Assembly: GCA_017591395.1 (NCBI GenBank)
Contig: WEDG01007181.1
Coordinates: forward strand, 96,886-160,885
Reading direction: 5' to 3'
Source: Schistocephalus solidus
Taxonomy: Eukaryota > Platyhelminthes > Cestoda > Diphyllobothriidea > Diphyllobothriidae
DNA: 64,000 bases
The position numbers and the translations under genes were made by a program. The notes below the pieces were generated by a model. That model saw only the letters and a program-made list of their open reading frames with translations. It did not search any database and was not told the DNA's origin. This document shows positions 12,601 to 25,600 of the stretch, piece by piece; the first letter of the stretch is position 1, and every line of letters begins with the position of its first letter.

Positions 12601-15600
12601 GCCCCCGGGCAGGACATGGAAACAGGAGGGGTCGATAATACGGTGACTTTGCGCAAAATTTCACTGAAAGTAGGGTTAGGGGTGCGGTAAGGTTAAAGCT
12701 AGGGTTGTGATTAGCGTAAGGACATTTAAAAATTTACACTTCCTGAAATTTAACAGGCTGGTATTTCGTAAGGCGAGGAGGGAGTATATAAGAAATTAGG
12801 ATAAGAAAACGAAGAGGAAGGTTCGACGGCCCATAGGACACACAATCCTTCAACCCTTGGTTCCAGGGCCTATTCTAAAAATTGTGGCATTGAACAAAAG
12901 CCTGTTGTACCGAGCCAGCATATAGACGTGAGTTTCCGTTAACATCTAAACTTACCGTTATAAAGCACGCCCCGATGAAGGCAACAATCACGGCAACACA
13001 ATTGACAGTCAACTGGAACTGCAGGAACTTAGCGATGGAATCGTAGACATTTCGACCCCACATCACGGCCTTCACGATGCTAGTGAAGTTGTCGTCTGTG
13101 AGGATGATATCGGAGGCCTCCTTGGCCACGTCCGTGCCAGCAATGCCCATAGCAAAGCCTACATCAGCCTTTTTCAAGGCAGGACCGTCGTTGGTACCGT
13201 CTCCAGTGACTGCAACCACCTCCCGACCGCGGGTTACATGGCTGTCTATGATGCCCGAGACGAGGGTGTATTTGTCCTGCGGCGAAGAGCGGGCAAGAAC
13301 GCGCAAGGAGGGCCAGACCTTGTCTATCAACTCCTGCTTCACTTTGCCCGTGTTCGGATCCCGAACAAGCTGGTTGAAAGTTTTGCCCTCCAGAATGGTG
13401 TAATTGTCACCCTCATGGATGATGCCGCACTTCAGGGCGATGGATCGCGCAGTGTTCAGATTGTCTCCGGTAACCATGCGTACAGTAATGCCAGAGCGTT
13501 GGCATTTTCGGATGGCAGCTGGTACCTCTGGTCGCACTGGGTCCTCTATGCCCACAATACCCAAACAAGTGAGATTGCAGATGAGTTGATCCTCATCATC
13601 CAAGTCGGGCAGTTTTCCGTCCGGCAGTTCAAAATCATTTGTATCCTTTGGAAAGCCTGTACAAGGAGCAAATATGCAGTCAGTAAGGTCACAATTCTTC
13701 AACTTAGGCCACCCCACTCTAGCTGACAAAACATTATCTTAACTACCTTAAAAGAATGTCCTATGCGGGGACGTCGATCGGATTCAAGCTAACAGAATGC
13801 CTTAAAACATTCAGAATGGGGAGTCGGCATTGCATGGTCACGCTATACAGGCAGTTAGATTTAACCAATGGGAGACACGTATAAATTGGATTTGTCATTC
13901 GTACGATTGGCAGGAAGGAAAAAACGCATCCAGTAAAATCGACAACTGCAAAAGTAGTAGTAGAAACTGTTCAGTGAAGTGTCGAAAGAAATATGCATCG
14001 GAAGCCTAGTCTCAAACATATTGATGGGAGACTGAATTGTTTTCAATCAGACTTGGCAAACTTAAAGAGGACTGGCAAAACGATTACTCCCCCGCACCGA
14101 TGATGCGAGGCGATTTACAAAAGCATATTTGCAGTTCTGTGGTTAGGTTTAGAACCTACGGCCTTGACCGCTTGCGATGAAATGTTTGAGATGCTTTTCC
14201 CTTCATTCAAGCGGAAGAATGAAAGCGAAGAAAGCTGTTATTTGTTTCCATTCACGAACAATAAACAGTAGAAAAAGGAATAACCCACTCTCAGATAAGA
14301 ATTGTTTTTTTAACCAAACTTCCCGCAACCCCAGAAATTATCTTGCCACTTCCCATCAGATTCAATGACCAGATTTGTCTTAATAAAAGACAAGAGTTGT
14401 TTCCGAAAATTCAAACAGAACTGCCCAACGCGTTGTGAGCCACCCGGCGACTACGCGAAGTAAACTCACCTTTACGACTTCGGTTCGGTAAATGAACTTC
14501 TAAAGGGTTTAATTTCGGTAAGCCCAGTTTACCCTATTTGCAAGTATTTAAGCATACAGAGTATTCCGCTCGGCCTAAATTTACTCCGCTCCAGTGGCAA
14601 GGAAAACGCAAAAGCGACTAATGATGGACATCAGTACAGCGGGCCGAAATTATGTCGACCCGTTCCATACACACATGCCGATAACAAAAACGCACAGCAA
14701 CCGGACTCAGTGAAAACCGAATCTCCACTTGATGAAAGACATCTCCAGGACCATATTACGGAGGAGGCAGAAAACTAAACAAGCGCCTTAAACTGTGCGC
14801 GCAAACTTCGAAAACCGATTTTCGATATTAGATAAGCTAGAGTTAAGTTAACATTTTTTTACCTCGCAACAGTAAAGCTAAAATTAATAAAGTTTGTGCT
14901 CGTTGCATAAAAAGTAGAGTGGAATCCAGCTTCTAGATTTTTGAAACTACTCTATTTTAGAGAGGCGTGCAGCCGCTCGATTACTAGCTATCTTATAACT
15001 GCCGTAGGAAAGTAGTTCATTTGACCCACTTGTGAAAAACTCGGGGGCCCCGGTGGGATTAGAACCCACGCCAGCAAGGGGAAGGCTTTATTACAGCCAA
15101 CACTAGGCAACTGAGCTACGAGGTCCCCACCAGAAGCCGTGAGTTTAATCATAAGGATAAACGGATGATCGCACTTTCAACTCATCAGTTTGGATTTTCT
15201 GAGGTCAGCCAGTGTGGCATTCCGTCGGGAGTCCGGTCATCCATTTTGATTTTTTTAAATCAATACCAGCGGGTACACTTAGCGAAAGGGCTTCCTCTGT
15301 GCACATGCTGAACCACTAATAGTCTCATCTGTTCCGGGAATCCTAATGGACGCAGAGAGACCAACAACGGAAGTAGGGAATTGGCTTAGGGTTATAAGTG
15401 ATAAGTTATACTGCAATAGTTGCCGGTGCCTAAAATAACTGTCAGATTTACCGGGTGCAATGTAGTTTTTGTAGGCAAGACCGATTGTGCGCAAGCCGTC
15501 CGAGGCCATGGGCTCAATCACCGTGCTTATGAGGTTCTCCTGATCGGCCTGTGAGAAGGGTTTTGGCTGCCCGTTGCCGTCGAGGATGAAGGAGCATCTG

Positions 15601-18600
15601 AGTGGTACCAAAGAGTTAGTAGCATAGTCAGTTGGAAACAATAAGAAGGCTTACAAAGCAGAACCAGGACAGCCTGAAGATTCCCTTTTTTTCATAAAAA
15701 CTGATTGTGGTTGCTTTTCGGAAGAGAAAGCAGACAACAATGAGGAATACGTAAAATTGAGAAAGAGGCAGTGCCGGGAGGAAGTAGGCAGTTGAGGAGG
15801 TGAAGCTTTGAAGAGTAAAATCCGAGGGAGGAGGCAGAGGGGAGACAAAGAGAATATTCAGCGACTCAAAGAATATAAGAGTGTCTTTAGTGGGTGGGGA
15901 AGTTAACGCCGACATGGTACGTTGAAAAATGGAAAAAATGAAGCCTTAGAATTAGTAGAAGATTGCTAGAAACATCAATGAAACTTTCAGGAGGAACAAT
16001 TTATCCGCTATGAACGGCACTTTTCCATCCTTCTCAGCGGGAAGCATTACTGTAACGCCAGTACAGTGGACATCTGCATGTGTACGATACGAGTAGACGT
16101 GCATTAAAGCCCAGTGGGCTCTATCATATACAAAGCCACAAAAGATTACAAACTAGAGCAGACGGTGTGTGATAGAGCAAGGATAAAGAAAATAAGTAAT
16201 TTCTGGCCACTTCGAGTAAAGATGGAGACAAGCAAACCAAAAAGAAAGTCCACATAAAAACACCTGCACCGTAGGATAATAAATGGACTGCTGAGTGGAA
16301 GAAGTAGTGATGACAGTAGTATTGGTGGTAGTATTAGTTAGTAGGTAGCGGTAGTACAAGGAAGATGGGTTACCTTGGGAAGACGGGTTACCCGTTAGCC
16401 TAGCTCCTGGTTACCCGGCGCGTCCAGGGTCTGGCGAATAAGCAGTCGCGGACCAGCAGCAACAGTGCTACCAGGGAGCGACCGGTTGAGGTTTGGCACA
16501 CCAACAGCCTTAAAAACCGCAAAGCCCGAGCATGTCACCGCGACAGGGCGACCGTGAACCGCCATCAAATAAGTTTGCTTGCCATGGCTGCCTTTTGGCT
16601 AGGTTCTTGATCCATAACGCAAGAGGAGACAACCTCGAACAAACAGTCCGAGCGGCTGTTGGGAACCCGCCTGTATTCAATATCCCCGAGACACCTCATG
16701 AACAATGTCCAATTACAGTACTGCGATCCATGCTACGGCGTCCGCTGGAAACGCCGCGCTCCGAAAACCTGGTCAAGTGAGGCGGGCGAATAGCATACAA
16801 GCTGGACTACTCAACCGGGAACGGACTCTTGGTATTGGATGCTGGAATGTGCGAACATTTCTGGACCCAGGTACCCATAGTCTGATGGCACGCAGTCTTC
16901 ATGAGTACCACATGGATGTCTGCTGCCTGTCAGAATTCCGAATCCCCCATTCAGGTGCAAGAGAAATAAAGATCCTGGGAGTCAACTCCCACTTAACCCT
17001 GTACCACAGCGGCCCACGGGACTCGTCTGGTAGACACGATGTAACAGGCGAACCGTGCACTACTTGCAATGACCGAATGGCTTACGCGCGACTGAAGGGT
17101 CACTTTACCAACATCTCTGTCGTCTCCGTGTACGTACCAACCTCAGCTGCCGAACAGCACGATCAAGAGGCCTTCTACTCGCAGCTTCAGGAGTTCGTAG
17201 ATCGGCTACCTCGCCGTGATCGGTTGATTGTTGCGGGGGATCGGAATGCTAGGGCTGGATATGGGGACTCATCAAACAGTCACCTTATAGGCCGGTTTGG
17301 GCTTGACTCGCGATGCGACAGTGGTGAAAGAATGCTGAATTTCGTTGATCACAACCGATTGTTTGTCACGACCACGTGCTTCCAGCACCACCACAGACAT
17401 CTGCTGACTCGGTATTCGAACGAAGACCATACCACGAGTCAGATGGACTACATTCTAGTTGGTTCAAGGTTCCGCAGCTGGGTTCACGATAGCAGATCGA
17501 TGTGTGGTGCCAAAACTGGTAACGCAAACGGGTCTGACCATGTCCTCGTCACACACGCTTGAAAGTTCACCTCTCATCTGCACCCAAAATGCCACGGGTG
17601 AGACGCCTCGATGTCGCAAAAATCCGGCAACCCAGCACCGCCGAGGCCCTGAACATGGAAATCCAGTCCCATTTTTCGACCCGAGCCGACAGCGAAGGTA
17701 GTGACCAGTGGTCATAACTGAAGACATCCATCTATGGAGCAGCTGAGAAAAATTTCGGATTTACCCAGCAGCGCCGCAGAGACTGGATCAGTGGAGAACC
17801 CTGCAGTTGTCTGCCCAGAGGGCTCGAGTCAGGTCCCACAACAAAAACTTCCTTCCGTCAAATCTGGAACATGACAGCAAAGTCAGCTAGGGATGACCGG
17901 CAGAAATATTGGCCTGGAATAGCGACGTTCATTGAGCAGGCCTCAAACGTTGGTGAGATTCGCAAACTCTACCAAATTATCCGTCAAGTTAGTGTTAAGT
18001 CCTCGAAACTTAGTGACTCTGTCCGCGATGTAAATGGTGGCTTTATTGCTGACAACTCGGCCAAATTCGATCGCTGGTGTGAGCATTTCGAGCGCCTTCT
18101 CAACTTTGATGAACAACTAATCACACTCCCACTAACCTCTGCACCTGAGTTTCACCCCTCTCAGCTTATGCAGTGTCGTGCGACCACCATTCCGAGGGAG
18201 AAGTTGCCGATGCAATACAGAGGCCGCACAACAACAAGGTGCCCAGAGAGGACGGTAATTCTACCTAAATATATAAGTCCTTCGTCGACACTCTGGCACC
18301 CTGGCTACATGAGGTGATTGAGCAAGTTTGGAGAGACGAAGTAGTTCCCAATGACTGGGGTTCGGGCATCCTCTTGCCTGTCTTCAAGAAGGGCGATAAG
18401 ACAAAGTGTGAGAACTACCACGGCATATGCCTCATCGAGGATGCTGAGAAGGTCTTCACAATTGTCCTTCTCAAAGGGTTTCAGTCTGTACGTGACTCTA
18501 GGCCGAGACCCCAACCTAGCCGCATTCCGAGCTGGGCATGGATGCGTGGACCCGATATTCACTTTGAGGCGCATTCTGGAATTCCGCCATGGCTACCAAG

Positions 18601-21600
18601 AGCCGACGACCGTCTGCTTTCTTGACTTCACCACCACGTTCTACTCCGCCCATCGTGAGTCCCTATGGCAAATAATGGAACTTGATGATGTGTGGGTCAA
18701 AATCATGACATTGATCAAGGCCTACTATCGCAAATCTCTCCCAGCCCTTGCCTCTTTGGAGGTATCGAAGAGGAGGTCAACTAAAAACCTGTCTCGACAC
18801 AGTTCGGCAAGACATGGAGGCGGTGCTTGGGCCTTCGCTATTCGGCATCCATCGTTGGACAAAATAAGGGTTCAAGCTATCCAGGTCTGCTGCCGAGAAT
18901 CGTCACGCATAGAGAGGTTCAATACGTGACATCATCGAGACCGGCTAGATCAGACATGATCGCCACGGTAATAAGTACAAGTAAGTAGTACTACTAGTAA
19001 CAGTAGTATTAGTTGTGTTTCTAGTTATGGTAGTATTAGTGGTAGTAGTAATAGTACTATTACTAGCCGTAGTAGCACTAATAATAGTAGCGGTGGTCTT
19101 AGTAGTAGTAGTAGTAGCAGCAGCAGTAGTCTTAATAGTAGTGGTAGCATAAGTCGTATTAGCAATAGTACTGTTAATAATCGCAGAAGCAGGAATAGTA
19201 GTAGCGATAGTAGCAGTATTAGTAGTAGTGTTAGTAGTAGTAAAAGTAGTAGTAGTTTTTGTTGTAGTGGTAGTGGTAAATATTGTATTGGCAGTGTTGG
19301 TGGTCATGGTTGTGGTAGCGAAAATGACGAGTTTGGGCATCAAGCTTGCGCAGTAGACGACGATGATCAGAAAAGGTAAGAAGAACACGAGGAAGACGGG
19401 AAGAAGCGTGCTTAAGTAGAAAGGACAGTGAAGAAAAGCCAAAGAACGCCAACAGAACACGATTTGCTGCTTTTTAATTTCCTCAGAAATACATCACTAA
19501 ATTGGTGTAAATCAGGCAAGTTGAAAGATTATAGGCATATAGGGAAAGTTGATATGAATATTTGAGTCGACTTCTCTCAACCACAACGAGATAACCGCGT
19601 AATATTCAGTAAACTGCCAACGAGCAGATATTAGTATATTAAGGGGCTACAGGTTGAACCATACTCACAACTAAAAGCCCAGACACGTGTTCCACCGGTA
19701 TTCGGCCACTGTTTAACACAGCTGCGAGGAGTCCAACTCATCAGTGGTTGCCTTAGCATTCCCCGCGTACTTTCTGGTAGATACTGTAGTTTACAAATAT
19801 TCATAACAACTTTCAGTCTGCGTCTATAAACTTTTAAATATACTGATTTAATTCATTTGACCGACTTGTGAAAAACTCGGCGGCCTTGGTGGGATTTGAA
19901 CCCATGCCAGCAAGGGGAAGGCTTTAGTACAGCCAACGTTCTAGCCAACTGAGCTACGAGGCCCCACCGGGAGCCGTGTGCTTAATCACACTTGGGTCAA
20001 GTTACCCGCCCAGCCTACTGCAACGTATGGAATCCGCCGAGTTTTTCACAAGTGGGTCAAAGGAGTTATTCAAATCTGCCAAAATCCTCTACTAATTAAT
20101 TGTGCCTGGTAGTCATCTGGTGGATTCTAGATTGATTGCTTAGGAAATCCTGCTTGGGCAGTCAGCTTGCTGCATCAGAATTGGTGGATTCCATACGTTG
20201 CAGTAGGCTTGGCGGGTAACTTGACCCACGTGTGATTAAACTCACGGCTCCCGGTGGGGCCTCGTAGCTCAGATGGCTAGAGCGTTGGCTGTACTAAAGC
20301 CTTCCCCTTGCTGGCGTGGGTTCGAATCCTACCGAGGTTGCCGAGTTTTTCACAAGTGGGTCAAAGAAATCATTCAAATCTGCCAAAATCCTATACTGAT
20401 TTACTTAAAATTAGCTATTAATTATTGAGTAAATTAAAAAGCAGCAATTTGTAAACTGGAGTATATATCAGAAAGCACTCAGTGAATGCTACGGGACCCA
20501 CTTATGAGCCGGACCCCTCGCAGCTGTGTTAAACAGTGGTAGAATACCGGCGAAATACGTGTCGAGGCTTTAAGCAAGTACCTGTGCTGTGAGTAGGGTT
20601 CGACCTGTAACCCCTTAAGAACACAATTTATTCGTTTTATGATTCCTGCTACCGGAAACCGGACGAGGCAACTTTCGCAGCCAAAACTGGAAGACTTAGT
20701 CAAGAGGATCGAAACGCGCAGAAAATTAAAAAACACGAAGCGATTGGGAGCCTTAATTATACAGAGTAAAACAACTCACTTTTTAAGCACCATTTCAGAG
20801 GCACCTTTTGTGAAAACGGTGATGCCGCGTTTGTTGGGATCCAAGTTACGAATAGCCGTGCTCATTGACTTGCGTACAGAGTTAAAAGTGAAGACCTTCA
20901 ACATTGACTCCTCCGGCCACCGCTGACGGATGTCCTCGTAAGACCCTCCGAGGGTCTGCACAAAACCCAGCAGAGCACATTCGGTCTTGTTTCCCAGCTG
21001 CGTCGGCAGGTCATTCGCCTTCTTTGGTGGCTAAAAAAGCAAACGAGTCTGTACCTTGATGACAATATAGTTGACGATTCGCTCCAAACGCCATACCAAA
21101 ACACAGCGAAGGCTCGACGTCGATATGGACAGTGCGAACGAAAAAATCCGATAAAAGAGGTCGATATACAAGTCAATAGAACAGTCAAGGCTCTCAAAGA
21201 AGGAGACACGATAACTGGTCCAGTCATTGTGTTCCCTTCTTCGCGATTACTGTCTGGAACTGGCCTCTTCGCTTCTATTAGTCAAGATTCCACGTAAACA
21301 AAGTTCTAAAGGCAGTTAGCCTACCCAGACGCATTTTGCCTCTTTCTCTAGGATTCGTGCTTGTTAAACTTCAAAACAAACAGTGAAGATAACTTGAAAA
21401 AAATAGCAGTCATTACTTGTCCGGGCGGCAGAGCACACGACGCAAGTTAAGGGGGAATAACGGACGGATCGTGGGCTGAGGCCAACCTCCTTTGGCCAGG
21501 CGCTTTTCATACCACCAACTTGAAAGGTAATAAAAAATTATTACTAGCCACCGCGATACAGACAGCTGCCGCAGGCGCAGGTGAGACCAGTTGGCATAAG

Positions 21601-22592
21601 AAAAACGGCGAGGTCACTCACGCCCCGCATAGTCTGAGGATGGAAAATTCAAATTTTTCCAAACTTGTGCAAAACGTCAGATAATTGGAAAACTAACAGG
21701 TCAAATGGCTGAGCAGTTGTTCGGGAGAAAGCTGTGCATAAACGACTGCTTGAAACAGGGAGTTCGAGTTATACTGCGATTTCACCAAAACCATCTGCCT
21801 GTCAGCGCAGCTCTGGTGAAGAGAAACGGAGTTGTTGACAGCAGACGATGAAAATAACGAAAGATTACTCCTGATTGGTAGATATTTTCGCAAACAGCCG
21901 CTCAGTAGACTTGCATTGAAGTGTAAATCGCGCAAAAATGTCTGCCGGGAATTTGTTCGCGCGGGAATGTTGACCGCGTTCAGCGACGGCCATGCAGCCA
22001 GTTGTTCACCGCTGATAAGCTACATTATTGGCCACTCCTACCTCCGAACCATCTTCCCCAATGTCATCAGTGGAGTGGCTGCTGCTTCGGTGTTCAAGTC
22101 AAACACGCTGTGTACCGTGGATAAATTGGAAACAGCACATAAGAACGGAATATATTGCAGCCATGAATCGAAAGAGCATGAGAAGGAGTAGCGTAAAAAG
22201 ACATGCGAACTTGGCAAGACAAAAATAACCGTTAAGATCTACAAGTCTCCTTCAGAGGCTACGAGCCACAAATTTTACATAGTGGTATATATATATATAT
22301 ATATAGTGGCTGATTGTCTTCGACCCAAATGTTCATTGAAATTTCGGGTCTGACCCTAAAAAGTCATGTCCGAATCACCTGACTCCATGTCCTGCACTTA
22401 ATAATTTCAGAAATTATTTTCCCGATTATTCTCTGGAGTCCATATACCAGAAACCGCAAAGAGAACGCTGGGGGACCCACTGAGGAGCCGAACCCCTCGT
22501 TGCTGTGTCACGCAGTAGCAGAAACATCGGCGAAACACGTGTCTGGGCTTTTAGCTAGTACCTATGTCGGAAGTACGTTATAATGTCTTTGC

Positions 22593-22656
<64 letters not shown>

Positions 22657-25600
22657 AATGAAAAAGTAAAGGGGTCCAGTGGACTTTATCGCCGCACCGG
22701 AAGCGACACTCTCAAAGACGCTGACTACCGAAGACTCAAAGAACTCAATTCGCCAGCGAGTCACATCCCTCATCATATCTTATAGGCCATTTCGTACAGT
22801 CTCCTCAGCCGAGGAAAAGGCCATTAAGGAATTAAAGAGAGACGACGAGATTGTGACTGTTCCAGAAGACAAAGGACGGGCAACCGTGATCTTGGAAAAA
22901 TCGGACTACGTGGCAAAGGCAGATGAGCTACTGAATGACAGTTAGTCAGAGTCACCGAGTCTGAACCGATAAAACACTCGTGGGCAAAATCACCATCTGA
23001 CGAGGAACCAGCAAGCAATATCCTAAAGCGATTAACAGCAGACTAAACCGCAAGATGCTGCCATAGCACGTTTCTATGGTCTCCTAAAAATCCCCAAAGC
23101 TAACATTCCTCTGCGGCCAATTGTGGCACCGAAAGGTACGCCTAGATACGGGGTAACTAAATGGTTTGCTAAACATTTGAAGAAGCTGACGGAGGGCCCA
23201 GAACACAGCCGTTTCCTCAATACACTACTTGGAAAAACTTAGAGGTGCCAAAATAGCCCCGGATGAAATAATGGTATATTTTGACGTCGTCTCTCTTTTC
23301 ACATCCATCCCTAAGGAACTAGCCACTAGAGTTATCAACGACCTAATAGAGAGAAGATACGATGAAGAGGAAAACCATTTAAAAGGAAGTACGCGATAGA
23401 GTTACTGGACTACTGCCTGACCACGTACTTCACATCTAACAACCAGGTGTACGAGCAAATCCAGGGAACTCCAATGCGCTCCCCAATTTCCGGCTATCTC
23501 GCAGAGGCGGTCCTACAGGGACAAGAAGTAAGAGACTTATTGTCTCACAAACCAAAATTATGGATGCGTTACGTGGACGACACTTTTAACATCCTGCGTT
23601 GAGACGCGAAAGAGGCCTTTAAAAGTAAATTGAACTCCATTTTCTCCGAAATTAAATTGAGAATGGAGGACGAAAAGGATAGTAAAATGTCTTTCCTGGA
23701 TGTCCCGGTGTCGAGGCAGGAGGATGGAACCCTACACACCGGGGTCTGCCAAAAAGCGACAAACACCGAGAAAATCCTTCAATATAACAGCAACCACATC
23801 CTGTCGCATACACGCAGTTGCGTTCGGACACTATTTCGACGCATCAACACATACTGCAGCACACAGGCCGAGAAACTGCGAGAGAGAAAATCTCTATAGC
23901 AAATCTTCATCGCCAATGGATACCCGCGGAGGTTCATCAACAAATGCTTGTATCGAAGGCACACGCAAGCCGACAGGGAGAAAAAAACCAAAACCCGGAC
24001 TCCTCCATGCCCTGCTTTGCTTGCGCGACGTCTCCGAGGCCACTGAACGCATGCTGAGACCACTTAACGTGGGTATTGGTCAGAGGCCGGAAGTCACCAT
24101 CCGGCGCTTGCTAATGCAACCTAAGGGGCGGCTTCCCTCCGCGGACCCGTCAGGAGTCGTTTACTGGGTCAACTGTTTAGACTGTCCGACCAATTACTGT
24201 GGCATGACCAACAAACGACTAAGATCGCGCCTGTATGAGCACAATCTTGCAGTTAAGCGAAAAGATGTACGATCGCATTTTTCCATGCACAGCCTCGAAA
24301 CAAATCATCAATTCGGTTCAGCAATGCACCAGTAGTCAGTCGAGCCGGAAGCAAGATGACGAGATAGATTATCGAAAACTGGCAATCGGATGTCAGTTCG
24401 ATCAACCGCAGGATCGATCTACCAGCACCATATGAGGCCTTCAGAAACCACTTAGGCAAAAAGAGTTCAACGCCTGGCCGACCGATCAGGAATGAGTATA
24501 AAAGACCTATTTAATCTATGTATTTTCCATTTTTCCTTATCTCCGATGATGCGCTCAAGTACGAGTGTGAAACGTCGGATGATAATTAAACCATCCTGCC
24601 CAGAGTTCGCTTTACCTTCTCATTCCACCTAAATATGACCCCTTGGCAAAACGACACGCGAGGTCTCCTGGAATACGGGAATTATGTTAATTGAGGATTT
24701 TATGGGTTGAGAAAAATGCTAACAAGTATAAAAATGTAGAAGAAAGAAAAGGGAAAGCATAAAATAAGTCGATAGTTGTTAAAGTAATCCAATTAATTTT
24801 AAGAAACAACGAGCATTTCAAAAAACGGTGTATCGTAGGAAAATTAAACTAATCCAAACCTCAAAACTAATCCCAAACCTAACCCTAACCTAGAACCCTC
24901 ACATAAATAGTCTAGTGCATAGCAATGAGAACATGGTTACACATATTATATCCGTTCTTAAGTCTAAGGAGGTTGGAGGAAATTCATTAAACTAAGGCGC
25001 ATAAAATACTGCAGGCAAGGTAAACCTTTCCCTCCAACAGACGGTTTCAAATACATACCCTAGTAAATTGTTCTGTTTACTTGCGTGAATAGCATACCCT
25101 CAGAATGGTCAGTGAGGCTGTAGTTTACAGAGCAGAGGAAACACTGACAAGTTCGGAAATGAACATGATCTTTCTCGTTAGCTCGTAATACACAGTCTTC
25201 GGAGGTTGATTAAAAAAGAAGACAATATTCGCAAAAACTGGCCACATGGCAAATAGGTGATACGAAACCAAGAAAAAAATTTGAAAAATTGATAGTTATT
25301 TTTTAAAAAACCCTTTTGGCAGCTGACGGATTAGAAGTTCATTCTTATTTAAGAAGTCTAAGCTGCATGGTTGTTAGGACAATAAGAGTCAATTTTTCAA
25401 CCAATTTAAAAATTGAAAGAAATTGGTATTTTCGCGGCATTTTATAAAAAAACCACATGCACAGCAATTTAAGTGTACTATTTAATAATTCTTTCATAAT
25501 TTATTGCCGGGTATAATTTTGGAGCAAATAGGCCCTCGATAACGAAAATGAAAAAAAGAAACACGTTTACGTTTCCTGCATGAGATCAATCTCGGTCGTA

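Noticed and set aside
12221..12664. 147-codon minus-strand frame in intron 9
   Set aside because: No recognisable domain, low-complexity Phe/Leu/Pro composition, no matching splice phases with PMCA.
18945..19460. Thr/Asn-rich open frame of 171 codons on the minus strand
   Set aside because: It is translation of the trinucleotide tract; no domain and no splice context.
19850..20375. Functional tRNA genes
   Set aside because: A and B boxes and GGCCTCG/CGAGGCC pairing are present, but the anticodon arm pairs badly and the same unit is repeated with fixed flanks, as expected of SINEs.
22555..22785. Open frames with IYIYIYI runs
   Set aside because: They arise from the TA microsatellite; the plus-strand end is the PLE-1 start, not a separate gene.
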